Assembly (NCBI GenBank): GCA_903891325.1
Contig: CAITEC010000023.1
Location: 19,248 to 83,247, forward strand
Direction of reading: 5' to 3'
DNA: 64,000 nucleotides
Origin: an uncultured Opitutaceae bacterium
Lineage (GTDB): Bacteria; Verrucomicrobiota; Verrucomicrobiia; Opitutales; Opitutaceae
The notes beneath the pieces are model-generated. The model saw only the letters and a list, made by a program, of their open reading frames with translations. It searched no databases and was not told the origin of the DNA. Of this stretch, positions 16,426 through 26,300 are shown one piece after another (within the stretch, counting starts at the first letter, position 1; every line of letters begins with the position of its first letter). The position numbers and the translations under genes were made by a program.

Positions 16426-18189
16426 ATGAGCGCCCGCCAACCCGACCCGCTGGAACAAAAAACGCTGCTCGCCTACCTCTGGGCGACGCGGCGGGAACTG
16501 CGCGGGGGCGCGGCGCTCGCGCTGCTGCGCAGCCTCGCGGCATTCCCGACGACACTGATCTTCCAGCGCATTGTCGACGGCCCGCTCAGGACCGGGAGCG
16601 TTCGCGGCATCCTGTCCCTCGCCGGAATTTTCCTCCTTTGCATGCTCGCCCACTACGTCTTCTCCATCTGGGGCGCGAACTCCATCGCCAAGGCGATGGC
16701 GCGCCTGATGGTCGGGATGCGCAGCCGGATCTTCTTCCGGCTCCAATTCCTGAGCTTCAGCTACCTCGACCAGCAGAAGACGGGCCGCCTGCTGTCCAAG
16801 TACGCCTTCGACACCCAGAAGGTCCAGGCGCTCCTGACGACGGTCCTCAACCAGCTCCTCCCCTCCATCCTGATGAGCGCGTGCGTCTTCGCGACCCTCG
16901 CCTACATGAACTGGAAACTGATGCTCATCCTGCTCCTGGTGATCCCCGTCTACTCGGTCGCGAAGTTCTACTTCTTCGGCCGGATTCAGCGGGTGAACAC
17001 CGAGGCCCGGCTGGCCCAGGAAAAGCTGACGGGCACCGCCTCGGAGTACATTTCCGCCCTCAGGCTGGTCCGCAGCTTCGGCGAGGAGAAGCAGGCGGAG
17101 CAGGAGCTCGACCGCACGAGCGAGTCCTACGCCCGGACTAGCGTGGACCAGTCCTACGTGAGCGCGCTTTTCGGCACCTACGTCTACGTCGGGATGCAGG
17201 TGATCTCCATGATCGTCGTGGCCGGGGGCGCCATCCTGGCGATCCACGGCCACCTCACGATCGGCACGCTCTTCGCCTTCATGGCCGGGTTTGGATACAT
17301 CCTCGCGCCGATCCACATGTTCATCACGCTCAGCGACCCCTATTTCGCGGCAAAGGAGGGTTACGCGAGCATCAAGGAGCTGGTCGATTCCCGCTACGTC
17401 GAGGCCTGGCACGGGACCCGGCGGCAGGATCGGATCCGCGGCGACATCGTCTTCGAGCACGTCTCCTTCGCCTACCCCTCCGCGCCGGACAAGGTCGTCG
17501 TCAGGGACTTCAACCTGGTCATTTCACCGGGGGAGCACATCGCCTTTGTCGGCCCCTCGGGCTCGGGCAAGAGCACGCTGGCCAACCTCCTCCTCGGGCT
17601 CTACGCGCCGACAGGCGGGCGGATCCTGATCGACGGGGTCCCCCAGTCGGAGTGGGACATGCGGTGGATCCGACGCCAGCTTGCGGTCGTCATGCAGGAC
17701 AGCCTCCTGCTTTCCGGCTCCGTCGGGGACAACATCCGCTTCGCCAAGCCCGAGGCCACCGACGCGGAGATCCGCCAGGCCGCGCGGTTGGCTAACGCCG
17801 AGGAGTTCATCCTGCGCATGCGGGAGGGATTCGACACCCCCGTGGGCGAGCGCGGCGTCGCGCTCTCCGGCGGCCAGCGCCAGCGGATTGCGATTGCCCG
17901 GTCCATCCTGCGCAACCCGCCCGTCCTGATCCTCGACGAGGCAACCTCAGCCCTGGACTATGAGAGCGAGCGCCTGATCCAGGAGGCCCTCGACCGGCTG
18001 TCGCGCGACCGAACCGTGATCACGATCGCCCACCGGCTGAGCACGATCAGGAACGCAACCCGCGTCGTCGTGCTGAACGGCGGGGTCATCGTCGAGCAGG
18101 GCGGCTACGCGGAGCTTGTCGCCCGCGGCGGTGTCTTCGCCTCGCTGATCGCCGCCCAGGGCATGGGGTCGGATTTCATCAAGGATTGA
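16426..18189 (+). CDS. ABC transporter, fused permease and ATPase (MsbA-like exporter)
   Basis: With the ATG at 16426 the product is 587 aa, the usual size for a half-transporter of the type I exporter family. An N-terminal six-helix membrane domain (about residues 20-320) precedes a nucleotide-binding domain with Walker A 'GPSGSGKST', signature 'LSGGQ', Walker B 'VLILDEAT' and the switch His in 'TIAHRLS'. The protein should act as a homodimer exporting a lipid, glycan or peptide. It is the third gene of the PhyH/oxidoreductase group, so the exported compound could be the modified product, but this is conjecture. Confidence 0.92.
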   Translation: MSARQPDPLEQKTLLAYLWATRRELRGGAALALLRSLAAFPTTLIFQRIVDGPLRTGSVRGILSLAGIFLLCMLAHYVFSIWGANSIAKAMARLMVGMRSRIFFRLQFLSFSYLDQQKTGRLLSKYAFDTQKVQALLTTVLNQLLPSILMSACVFATLAYMNWKLMLILLLVIPVYSVAKFYFFGRIQRVNTEARLAQEKLTGTASEYISALRLVRSFGEEKQAEQELDRTSESYARTSVDQSYVSALFGTYVYVGMQVISMIVVAGGAILAIHGHLTIGTLFAFMAGFGYILAPIHMFITLSDPYFAAKEGYASIKELVDSRYVEAWHGTRRQDRIRGDIVFEHVSFAYPSAPDKVVVRDFNLVISPGEHIAFVGPSGSGKSTLANLLLGLYAPTGGRILIDGVPQSEWDMRWIRRQLAVVMQDSLLLSGSVGDNIRFAKPEATDAEIRQAARLANAEEFILRMREGFDTPVGERGVALSGGQRQRIAIARSILRNPPVLILDEATSALDYESERLIQEALDRLSRDRTVITIAHRLSTIRNATRVVVLNGGVIVEQGGYAELVARGGVFASLIAAQGMGSDFIKD

Positions 18190-18249
18190 GCCGGCGGGGC
18201 GGCAATTGGGCATTGGCAAGGCGCAGCCCGGCGATTTAGGATTTTCGCC

Positions 18250-18774
18250 ATGATTCTTCGCCCCATCCTCCTGTTATCCCTCCTGGCCACGGCGGCCTTC
18301 GCCGACACGGATTTCCCCGGCCTGAAGCAGGTCATGACCCCCCGGGAGTGGGAACACGCGGGGCTGGACCAGCTCACACCCGACCAGATCGCTATCGTCG
18401 ACTCCGCGCTCACGCGTCACTACGCCCACACCGTGACCGAGGCGGCAAAGGAGGCCACTGCGCGCGCCGTGCAGCTGGAAAGGGAACGCGCCGCGCGCAT
18501 AGCAGCGGACAGCAAGGAGACCTGGGTGGACCGGTTCGGAAAATCCAACGAAACCGCGGGCCCCCGCGAGGAGACGGTCATGAGTGCGAAGGTCATCGGC
18601 TGGGTGACTGCAAACCGCTTCATGCTCGACAACCGGCAGGTCTGGGAGGGCGTTGACTACATCCCCTACCAGCTCACCGGGCACAAGATCGCGATCCTGC
18701 CCAGGCCTTTCGGGGAATTCGTCCTGGTCCTGGATGGGAAGTCGACGACGATAAGGGTGAGGCGCATCGAATAG
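18250..18774 (+). CDS. Secreted small protein of unknown function
   Basis: The 174-aa product has a signal peptide (cleavage near 'TAAFADT'), a 'EHAGLDQLTPDQIAIVDSAL' segment, and a lysine/glutamate/arginine-rich helix around residues 65-85. A C-terminal beta-rich part follows ('WVTANRFMLDNRQVWEG'). Similar short exported proteins with a 'GL.KL....I..L...L' segment occur in Gram-negative genomes without known function. The gene lies 60 nt downstream of the ABC exporter and could be transcribed with it. Confidence 0.65.
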   Translation: MILRPILLLSLLATAAFADTDFPGLKQVMTPREWEHAGLDQLTPDQIAIVDSALTRHYAHTVTEAAKEATARAVQLERERAARIAADSKETWVDRFGKSNETAGPREETVMSAKVIGWVTANRFMLDNRQVWEGVDYIPYQLTGHKIAILPRPFGEFVLVLDGKSTTIRVRRIE

Positions 18775-18790
18775 GATTCGACGCGCCTCT

Positions 18791-18865
18791 GCAGAAACCT
18801 GAGACCTGAGACCTGAGACATCTTTGCAGAGGGCGGAGGGCGGAAACCTGAAACCTGAAATCTGA
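18791..18865. repeat. Short tandem/degenerate repeats (acctgag / aacctga)
   Basis: The intergenic stretch holds consecutive 'acctgag' units followed by 'aacctgaaacctgaaatctga', and 'ctgcagaaacc' resembles 'tttgcagagg' about 40 nt later. It lies between two plus-strand genes. It looks like a dispersed microsatellite-type repeat with no gene in it. Confidence 0.5.
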
Positions 18866-18899
18866 TTCGGAGGCGCCAAAGGGCCTATACCACGACTCC

Positions 18900-19763
18900 A
18901 TGCTTACGCTCTCGAGTGAGGAACTGAAGGTGGAGCTCCTGGATCCGGGGAATGCTGGGGAGCGGAGACACCAGGGGTCCCGGTTTTGCTGGGGGGGGTA
19001 TGTCTGGCGCGTGGTGGACCCGGTGGCCGGCGACCTTGTCGCGGGGCCGGAGTGGCCGGAGGCCAGTCCGCGGGCTTTCAACGGGCAGGGGCTGCCGGAG
19101 TCATTTCGGCACAGTTCGTTCCCCGATCAGCGGCCGCTGACAATGGTTGGCGGGCGCGGCTTTGTCATTGGCGTGGGCGAGGTGGGGCCCGGGCCGGAAA
19201 GCCAGCCGGTGGTCGAGAACCCCTGCTACTGGGAAGTGAACCAATCGGATCGGTCTCTGAAATTCGAGACCCGCCAGGCGTCCCAGGGATGGGAAACCGA
19301 CCTGGTGCGAATCGTCTCAATCGCCGGCCGGACCCTGGCCTCGGTGTCCCGGCTGACAAACCGGGGCAATCGTCCCCTGCCCCTGCACTGGTTCGCGCAT
19401 CCCTTCTTCGCGTTGGGCGGCGGCAGGCTCACCTGCGACCTCCCCGCGGGGTACGCCTTCGACGAGAACCCCGGATTCGCCCTTTCAGCTTCCGGGCGAC
19501 TCTCCTTCAAGCGGCCCTTTCACGGCGTCGACGACGGCCAGTTCCAGCTCCTGAAGATTCCGCCGAACACGCCCCTCTCGGTGAACGTCTCCCACCCCCG
19601 GCTTTCCTTCGTCCGCTTCGCCGCGGACTTCACGCCCGACGTCTGTCCCGTCTGGGGAAACGGAAACACCTGGTCGATCGAGCCCTACATCGTGACAACG
19701 CTCGCCCCCGGGGAATCCAGGACCTGGAAGCTCACTTATGAGTTCGGGCCGGTCTCGTCATAG
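18900..19763 (+). CDS. Aldose 1-epimerase/mutarotase-fold protein
   Basis: The 287-aa protein is beta-rich, with a galactose-mutarotase-like layout: an N-terminal 'GGYVWRVVDP', a central 'RLTNRGNRPLPLHWFAHPFFAL' and a C-terminal 'ETRTW'-like ending (read as 'ESRTWKLTYEF'). No signal peptide is visible. The His in 'LHWFAHPFF' is a candidate active-site residue. It may interconvert sugar anomers or simply bind a carbohydrate. It is the last gene of the plus-strand group and is followed by a long palindromic repeat between convergent genes. Confidence 0.6.
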   Translation: MLTLSSEELKVELLDPGNAGERRHQGSRFCWGGYVWRVVDPVAGDLVAGPEWPEASPRAFNGQGLPESFRHSSFPDQRPLTMVGGRGFVIGVGEVGPGPESQPVVENPCYWEVNQSDRSLKFETRQASQGWETDLVRIVSIAGRTLASVSRLTNRGNRPLPLHWFAHPFFALGGGRLTCDLPAGYAFDENPGFALSASGRLSFKRPFHGVDDGQFQLLKIPPNTPLSVNVSHPRLSFVRFAADFTPDVCPVWGNGNTWSIEPYIVTTLAPGESRTWKLTYEFGPVSS

Positions 19764-19781
19764 CCAGCCTTTCAGATCGAT

Positions 19782-19915
19782 CGATGTAGCCGGGGTCCCA
19801 GACCCCGGGGCTTGGGGTCCTATTTCCGATCTCCAATCCCCGGCCTTGGAGCTTGCCCGGCGCAGCGAAGTAAAGACAGGCGGCCGGACCGGGGTCTGGG
19901 ACCCCGGCTACATCG
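19782..19915. repeat. Palindromic repeat, family 1, copy A
   Basis: Arms of 27 bases form a perfect inverted repeat (core tgtagccggggtcccagacc, with its complement ending near 19915), separated by about 80 bases. A second copy with the same arms and the same internal 'gcttggggtcctatt' segment lies at 44560-44651. Here it sits between convergent genes, where it could also act as a bidirectional terminator. Confidence 0.85.
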
Positions 19916-19924
19916 GAGAACGCC

Positions 19925-20959
19925 TCACCCTATACCGAGATATTTGTTCCTGCCCGCCACCAGCGCCCGCATCTTCGCGTCGGCGATCGAGCGCTTGAGC
20001 ATCCAGAAACCGCAGTCGGGATGGACCCAGCGAACGCGGCCGGGGCCGACCTTCCTCTCGACCGCCTCGATCCTGGAGGCGACCTCGTCAGCGGTCTCGA
20101 CGTGGTTGACCTTGATGTCGATCACCCCGATTCCCAGGCCGATTTTCGCGTCAATGTCCTTGAGTGCGTTGATGTCGCTTGAGGGGCGGTGCGCCAGTTC
20201 GAGGACGAGATGCCCCGTGTGCAGGGAATTGAGGAAATCCGTGAGGGCCCGCCACGAACCCTTCTGGATGGTCTGCCCGCCGTAGTTGCCGAAGCAGAAG
20301 TGAACCGATCTCTCGGTGGAAGGATCGACCGCATCGAGCACGCGATTGATCGCGCTGGCCGCGAGGGGCGCGTCGCCGGGATTCCCGGGAATGTTGGCCT
20401 CGTCCACCTGGACGCAGGCGCAGGGCAGCCCCCGAACCTGCTCGGCCAGGACGTCGGCGAGGGAGAGCGTCAGCTTCTCAAAGCTGCCGTAATGCCGGTC
20501 CAGGAGCGTCCGGGCCAGCATGTAGGGGCTGGTGACCGTGAACTTGAAGGGCCCGCCGGCGACATCGGCGGCGCGGCGGCAGTCGCCCATGAGGTTGAGC
20601 GAACCCTCGCCCAGCGCACCGACGACGATCCCGGCCGGCTTGCGACGGAACTTCATGCCGGACTGGCGCGAGAATTCGTCCGCCGCGGAGCGGCCAACCT
20701 CGCCGGAAACGCCGGCCATCGGCCGGATGAAGTATTCGATCATCCCGTTGGTGTCGGGATGATTGACATCGAAACGGTAGAGTTCGCCGTCGGTCGGCAG
20801 GTCGATTCCCGCGTCGCGCTGGATGGCAAAGATGACGCGGGTCGCGTCGATCACGGCCTGCTCGCTGGGGAGCGCGGCCAGCCAGTCGGGGACGGGGTAG
20901 GATCCGACGGTCGTCGTGAGAATTCGGGGCAGGCCCGGCTTGGTCTTGGCGTTTTTCAT
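19925..20959 (-). CDS. Cobalamin-independent methionine synthase C-terminal-like (MetE-C/UROD superfamily) protein
   Basis: The 344-aa protein starts with 'TTTVGSYPVPDWL', the typical beginning of stand-alone MetE-C-like proteins. It keeps the zinc-ligand set as H220-x-C222 ('VHFCFG'), E254 ('LELA') and C316 ('HPDCGF'), so methyl transfer to a thiol is plausible. It lacks the N-terminal MetE half, as in archaeal-type and uncharacterised homologues that may use another methyl donor. It lies 12 nt downstream of the cassette 2 GxGYxYP gene, and a corrinoid methyl-transfer operon occurs elsewhere in the window. Confidence 0.82.
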   Translation of the reverse strand: MKNAKTKPGLPRILTTTVGSYPVPDWLAALPSEQAVIDATRVIFAIQRDAGIDLPTDGELYRFDVNHPDTNGMIEYFIRPMAGVSGEVGRSAADEFSRQSGMKFRRKPAGIVVGALGEGSLNLMGDCRRAADVAGGPFKFTVTSPYMLARTLLDRHYGSFEKLTLSLADVLAEQVRGLPCACVQVDEANIPGNPGDAPLAASAINRVLDAVDPSTERSVHFCFGNYGGQTIQKGSWRALTDFLNSLHTGHLVLELAHRPSSDINALKDIDAKIGLGIGVIDIKVNHVETADEVASRIEAVERKVGPGRVRWVHPDCGFWMLKRSIADAKMRALVAGRNKYLGIG

Positions 20960-20971
20960 GGAAGGGGTGTC

Positions 20972-22630
20972 TCAGGGCATCAGGTTGACGGGGTCGCCGT
21001 CCTCCTGGTAGCGGGTCCTGTAGGTCTTGTCGCTCGCGGCGAGCTTGAGGAAGACGTCGAGGGGGACGACTTCCACGGGCTCGCTCATACGATTGAGGAT
21101 CTGCGCAACCTTTTCCACAGAATTTCTCTCGCGGACGTGCATGAGCAGAAAATAGGGGCGCTTCGTGTTCAGGCGGGTGAGCTCGTCGAGATCGGCGGCC
21201 GCCTGGTCAACCGGACGGACCAGGTCCAGGTAGTAGTCGTAGCTGATCATCGGGATGCCGTCCCTCAGGTCGTAGGTCCGGGCGGAGCCGTATCCATTGA
21301 TGAAGCCGAGGATTCCGGGGAACTGGGCGTAGTAGCGGTCGACCACGGCCTTGGTCAGGTCCGTGTTGCCGAGGTGCCGGTTGCCCTGGGAATAGTCCAT
21401 GATCTCCATCACATGGAGGTCCAGCCGGCCCATCAGGTCGCGGGCCTGGGCCATCAGTTCCGGGAACTTGGCCGCCGGGACGGCCTTCGGGTACATGTAT
21501 CCCGGGCCGCTCAATCCGCCGATGAAATAGTCGTTGGGGGTCCTGCTTTCATAAAAGTACTGCAGGATCGGGGGATTCAGCCATATCCAGTTCACGATCA
21601 CCTGCCACGCGTAGGGTATTTTTCCCCGGCCCGGCTTGGTCCATGCGCCGATTCCCATGGCATCCGTTGAGATCGCGGCCAGGTACACCTTCTTTTCCGC
21701 CTTGTAATGCCTGCCGGGCAGGAGGTTGCTCACATTGGTGAACTTGAAATCCGGCGTGAGGGGTATCTGGGAGGTAAAGGAGACGTTGGGCACATTGTTC
21801 AATCCCTCCATCCGCAGTCCGTAATGGCTGGTGAGCGTTGTGTGTTCACCCTCCGTGTCCTTCCCATAGGAGTGCCAGCCAAGGACGATGCTCGCAGGGT
21901 GCTGGAGCCCGAGAATCCGCGACTCGAGGGCCCGTTCCGCGGGATTCGCCGGGCTCGCCGAGAGGTCCGTGAAGAACGCCCGTTGCTGGATGCCGAAGTC
22001 GGCTATGCCCGGCTCCATCGCCGGACCCGCGACGCCCCCCAGCAGGACATAATAGTCCCGCGAGCAGCGCGCCCAATAGCGGTCGAACGCCCATTGGTAG
22101 ATCTCCACGTCGGACTTCCCCTCAAAGAGCCCGCGAAAGTCCGCCCGTTGCCTCAGGCCGTGCTTTTCCGCCAGCGGGATGTGCGCCGCGTCCACGACAA
22201 TGGCGTCCTCCAGGCCCGCAACCGTGAAGGCCACGAGCAGGGAAGATCGCACCTTGGTGTCCCACACCACATATCCCTTCGCATACTTGCCGAATAGCGC
22301 CAGCGCCGCATCGGCATCATCCGTGCCCAGCCGATGGAAGGTCATCCCGTGCCGCTTTTCCATGAACGTGATCAGCGGCCGCACAATCTCCCACTGCCAA
22401 TCGACCGGGTATTCCAGGTAGATGCGGGGCTGGCCGCGATTGGCGAGGCCCTGAAGCGAGATGATGAGCGAGTGGACCGGCAGGTCGCCGTCTATCCGCC
22501 AATTTTCGGAGAGAGGGATCAATGTCGCGGAGGCGGGAACGACGGAGACCTTTGGGGGCTCGGGCATTGCCGCCGCACGAAACGTTGCTCCCGTGAGGGC
22601 GAGCGCGAAGAGGAGTGTTCGGATTCTCAT
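20972..22630 (-). CDS. GxGYxYP-family secreted protein, cassette 2 (putative glycoside hydrolase)
   Basis: The 552-aa product has a signal peptide ending near 'TFRAAAMPE' and the family motif GPGYMYP at about residue 380. It is paralogous over its whole length to the product at 54-1703. The gene sits 12 nt downstream of its small companion and 12 nt upstream of the MetE-C-like gene. Upstream on the same strand lie the TonB receptor and a LacI regulator, which points to regulated glycan use. The family (PF14323) is a predicted glycosidase; I infer periplasmic or surface action after or alongside receptor uptake. Confidence 0.88.
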   Translation of the reverse strand: MRIRTLLFALALTGATFRAAAMPEPPKVSVVPASATLIPLSENWRIDGDLPVHSLIISLQGLANRGQPRIYLEYPVDWQWEIVRPLITFMEKRHGMTFHRLGTDDADAALALFGKYAKGYVVWDTKVRSSLLVAFTVAGLEDAIVVDAAHIPLAEKHGLRQRADFRGLFEGKSDVEIYQWAFDRYWARCSRDYYVLLGGVAGPAMEPGIADFGIQQRAFFTDLSASPANPAERALESRILGLQHPASIVLGWHSYGKDTEGEHTTLTSHYGLRMEGLNNVPNVSFTSQIPLTPDFKFTNVSNLLPGRHYKAEKKVYLAAISTDAMGIGAWTKPGRGKIPYAWQVIVNWIWLNPPILQYFYESRTPNDYFIGGLSGPGYMYPKAVPAAKFPELMAQARDLMGRLDLHVMEIMDYSQGNRHLGNTDLTKAVVDRYYAQFPGILGFINGYGSARTYDLRDGIPMISYDYYLDLVRPVDQAAADLDELTRLNTKRPYFLLMHVRERNSVEKVAQILNRMSEPVEVVPLDVFLKLAASDKTYRTRYQEDGDPVNLMP

Positions 22631-22642
22631 GGAGGGAATGAC

Positions 22643-23230
22643 TCAGGGTTGCGCCGTCGACGGATCAACCGGTTTCCCCCTTGGGGAAACGCGATGGAGG
22701 ATGTAGACGATGGGAATCTCGCGCGTGCTTCGGAGTTGGGTGATCGCGAGCTCGCTGCCGCTTGGCGAAATCTTGTAGTCGGTGAGGATATTCACCGGCC
22801 TTTCGCCCTGTTGGGTATCGAGCACAAGATCCGCCTCGGTGCGGAGGATTCGTCCCCCGTCGATGAGCCGTCCCCTGATCCGCTCATTGCGATCGCCCCC
22901 GATATAGGCCCCGATATGCCGGTTGTCGGACCACCAGGGTATTCGGACGACATTCGACGGGTTGGACAGGTCGAAGGCCGCAACCGTGTCGATCGCCCGG
23001 TTTCCGGATGCGAACTGGTTCCTGATGGTCACCCGGTCGCCGTCAATGGCGATATGGACGACGAGGGTCCGCCAAGGGCTCAGGTCGGTGCTGCGCTCCG
23101 GCACCAATTCCCAATCGCCCGAAAGCGGGGGAATGGCTGCATCCGGGGTGCTTCCCGCTGCCCTGGCGATGGATCCGGGCGCCTGCAACCCGATGATAAT
23201 CGCCGCTAGAATTTGAAGTTTTAGGTTCAT
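22643..23230 (-). CDS. Small secreted companion protein of GxGYxYP, cassette 2
   Basis: I chose the ATG at 23230 (MNLKLQILA...); the longer ORF start would place coding sequence inside the intrinsic terminator. The 195-aa product has a signal peptide and then an 'LSGDWELVPERS' start. It is paralogous to the cassette 1 companion, with 'DGDRVTI', 'IGAYIGG', 'QQGERPVNI' and 'LRSTRE' in the same order. Its C-terminal tail is longer by about 12 residues. The gene lies just downstream of the TonB-receptor terminator, so it may be expressed at lower level or from readthrough. The function is unknown; association with GxGYxYP is inferred from the repeated pairing. Confidence 0.75.
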   Translation of the reverse strand: MNLKLQILAAIIIGLQAPGSIARAAGSTPDAAIPPLSGDWELVPERSTDLSPWRTLVVHIAIDGDRVTIRNQFASGNRAIDTVAAFDLSNPSNVVRIPWWSDNRHIGAYIGGDRNERIRGRLIDGGRILRTEADLVLDTQQGERPVNILTDYKISPSGSELAITQLRSTREIPIVYILHRVSPRGKPVDPSTAQP

Positions 23231-23241
23231 GGTGATTTTTT

Positions 23242-23282
23242 GCAAAAAAAAGGGCCCGCGGTATTTAACCGCGGGCCCTTGA
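23242..23282 (-). terminator. Strong Rho-independent terminator after the TonB receptor gene
   Basis: Read on the minus strand, a 13-bp perfect GC-rich stem (aagggcccgcggt and its complement) with a 5-nt loop is followed directly by a run of T. It lies between the TonB receptor stop (23302) and the companion start (23230), where it could terminate or attenuate transcription so that receptor and downstream genes differ in level. Confidence 0.9.
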
Positions 23283-23301
23283 TCAAACAAGCGAGATCAG
23301 A

Positions 23302-26300
23302 TTAGAACGACAGTGTCGTGTCGCAGATCCAGTTGAAGAGCGGATCCGGGGTGAGATCAAATCCACCGAAGTGGGTCTGATTGGTCAGGTTGTAGAGCCC
23401 GATCTTGGTCTTGAACTTGTAGCCAAGGATCTCGTACGGGTACGTGATATTGGCATCCAAGTCCCAGAAGGCCGGGAGCATCAGACCACCGTTCAACGGA
23501 TTGTAGGCCATTGACTGGCTGTACACGCGCGCGCCCAGATAGCGGATACCAAGGGCAAGGGAGAGGCCGCGGGCCGGTCCCGTGTCAAAGGTATACTTGT
23601 TCCAGAGGCTGACGGTCTCCTTCGGAACGTTCGCCAGGCGCGAGTCGAATATGATGTTGTAGTTGATCGCGTTCGTCACGCTGCTGGCCTGGTAGGCCGG
23701 GGTGTAGACCAAGCTGCTGGTCTGCTTGGCGGACGGCAGGTAACCGATATTCACAACCGATTGGAAGTTGCGGATCGGCGTGATGACACCCGTGAACTCG
23801 GTACCGTAGATCACGTACTCCTGGCCCGTTGTGCGCCAGCGGAAGTTACGCGAGTTGTAGTACGAGCTGCCGGATGCGAACAGCGTGGTGCTGTAGTTGA
23901 ACGGCTCGGCGCCGTTGCTCTGCGCAACGCTGTCGTCGGTGGAGACGTTGGAACGCGTGCCCTCGAAGAAGGCGAGCGTGCCGGACAGTTTGCCATCCCA
24001 CAGGGACGTCTTGATGCCGCCCTCGTAGTTGTAACCGGTCTCGTTGGACAGCGGCTGCAGGGCGCCACGGCCGACCGCGATCGCTGTTCCCTGGCTGACC
24101 GAGGTGACGGTCTGGCCGAGGTAGACGTAGCTTCCACCACCGTTTTGCAGGGCGGCGGTGATCAGGTTGGTCAAGTCGACGTTGCCGGCCGCTTCACCAC
24201 CACGGTAAGACTGGTTGAACTTGAACGTCTTGGAGAAGTTCACGTAAACCGTCAGCTCCTTGGTGATGTCGAAGGTCGCACCGTACTGGAACGCGCTGCC
24301 GCGGAAGGTGCCGAAGTTCGTCTGCTCATACGCGGCGCTGTAGTCATACACGTTCTGATTGTAGACGCCCTGCTGCGCGAAGGAATTCGGCGGGGGCGAG
24401 AAGTACGGGTAGTTCGACGTCAGGTTCTGGCCCTGATTGCGGATTTCCTGGTTGCGGTAACCGTACATCACGTGGAGGCGGTCATGCATGAACGCCATCT
24501 GGTCCATCCAGTACCATTCGTTGTACTGGAGGATGTAACCGTCCAGATTGGTGCGGAAGAACGGCTGGAGGGCCGCATCATCGGGCTGCACGTTGAACGC
24601 CGGATCCCAGTTGCTGTACACCTGGGCGACGGTCAGGACCTGGCCGGAGCGGCTGTAGAGAACCTGGTCAACCGGCACGAAGCTCGGGGCTGCGCCGTTG
24701 GTGTTCTGCAGGCCGATCGCAACGTAGGTGTTGCCCGGATTGCCCAGGGCGTTTGTGGCGCCGGGGGTGCTGGCATAGAACAGGGAGGTCAGCGTGGACC
24801 CGCCGACAGGCGTGCCCGACTGGTACTGGATGATCGACTTCTGGTAGAGGAAGCCGCCGAACAGCTTGTTCTTGATGCCCCACTTCTCGAAGGTCGCAAC
24901 CGCGTCACCCTGGTGATTCTCAGCGTGGTTGTAGTAACCGGAGCTGACGGCGCCGCTGTCGGCGACGAAGGTGTAGCCGTCGGCGTTCGGGGTATTGTTG
25001 CCCTCGACGTCGTTGAAGAGCTCGGCGCTGCGCGAGTACGTGTAGTGCAGATCGAGCCAATCGGTGGGCGAGGCGGCGACGGTCATCGTGAAGATGTTGT
25101 CATCCTCGTCGACCTGGGCGCCGCGATTGTGGAAGTTGAAGTTCGCATCCTTCACGCGCTGGCCGGTCGTGTTGTTGTAGTAACCGGCGCCGGAGAGCAT
25201 CGAGTTCGTGTACACCGGGAGGCCGGCATTGTTGTTCGTCGCGCCGGTGATGACACCGGGGGCGATCGAATTCACCACGTCACCCAGGTAGTTGGCCTGG
25301 CTGTTGAAGATGCGGTACTGGTACTGCTGCTGGGGCGTGAGACCCGCACCGTTGTTGGTGGTGGTCACGATGCCGGCGGCCTGCATCAGCGCGTTCGAGG
25401 GATTGTAGTAGGCGTTGAACCAGCTGCCGGTGGCGAGCCACCCGTTGCAGTTGAAGTTGTCGCTGTTCTGCATGTACTGGTCCTCGATCGTGATCTTCAG
25501 CTTTTCCGACTTGAAGGGGGACACTGCGATCTCGGGCGTGATGTTGAAGTTCTTCAGGAACTCAAAGTGCCTCTGACCCTGGCTGTTCGTCCAGGCACCA
25601 ACAACGCGGACAGCGGCTTTGTCGCTGAAGGATTGGTTGGTGTCGAATACCACCTTGCGGTCCTCGTTCTGGCCGAATGTGAAGTCGACCGTGGTCGGCA
25701 GGCGGCTGAACTGGGGCTGCTTGGTGATGAAGTTGATGACGCCGCCAGGATAGCCGGCGCCGTAGAGAACGGCGGCGGGACCTTCGACGACCTCAACGCG
25801 GTCGATGTTGTCCAGATTGAAGTCCGAGAAAGCGGCGGCGGTGTTGCCGTCGCGCTCAATCGTGTTCAGGGTGAAACCACGGATGGTGGCCGCGAGCGTC
25901 GGTGTGGCGCTGTTGGTCGGGCGATCGCTCACGAAGCGATTGTCGCCGGATGCCGTCGCCGTGTACTTCAGGATGTCCGTGAGATTCTGCGAGTTCGTGT
26001 CGCTCAGAAAGTCGGAGCTCAAGACCTGAATGTACTGCGGGGTTTCCTGAATGGGTTGCGCAACGCGCGTTCCGATCGTCGCATTACCTTCCAGGTAACC
26101 CTGCGCGCCCGTGGTCTCGACTTCGAACGGCGAGAGGACGGTGACGCCCTCGCCACCGGTGGCCGCCGCCGGGCTGCCCGCGGTCGTCGTGGTGGTTGAG
26201 GAGGTGGTGGTAGTTGCGGTGGCGGGCCCCGTCTGGTTAAGACGGGCCTCGAGGTCGGCGACCTGCTGGCGCAGGGCGGCATTCTCATCTTGCAGCTTTT

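Noticed and set aside
18791-18865. CRISPR-like array
   Set aside because: Units are 6-7 bases, adjacent and degenerate, with no spacers.
23761-26199. 812-aa plus-strand ORF opposite the TonB receptor
   Set aside because: Val/Arg/Gly-rich shadow of the receptor gene with no domain or signal peptide.
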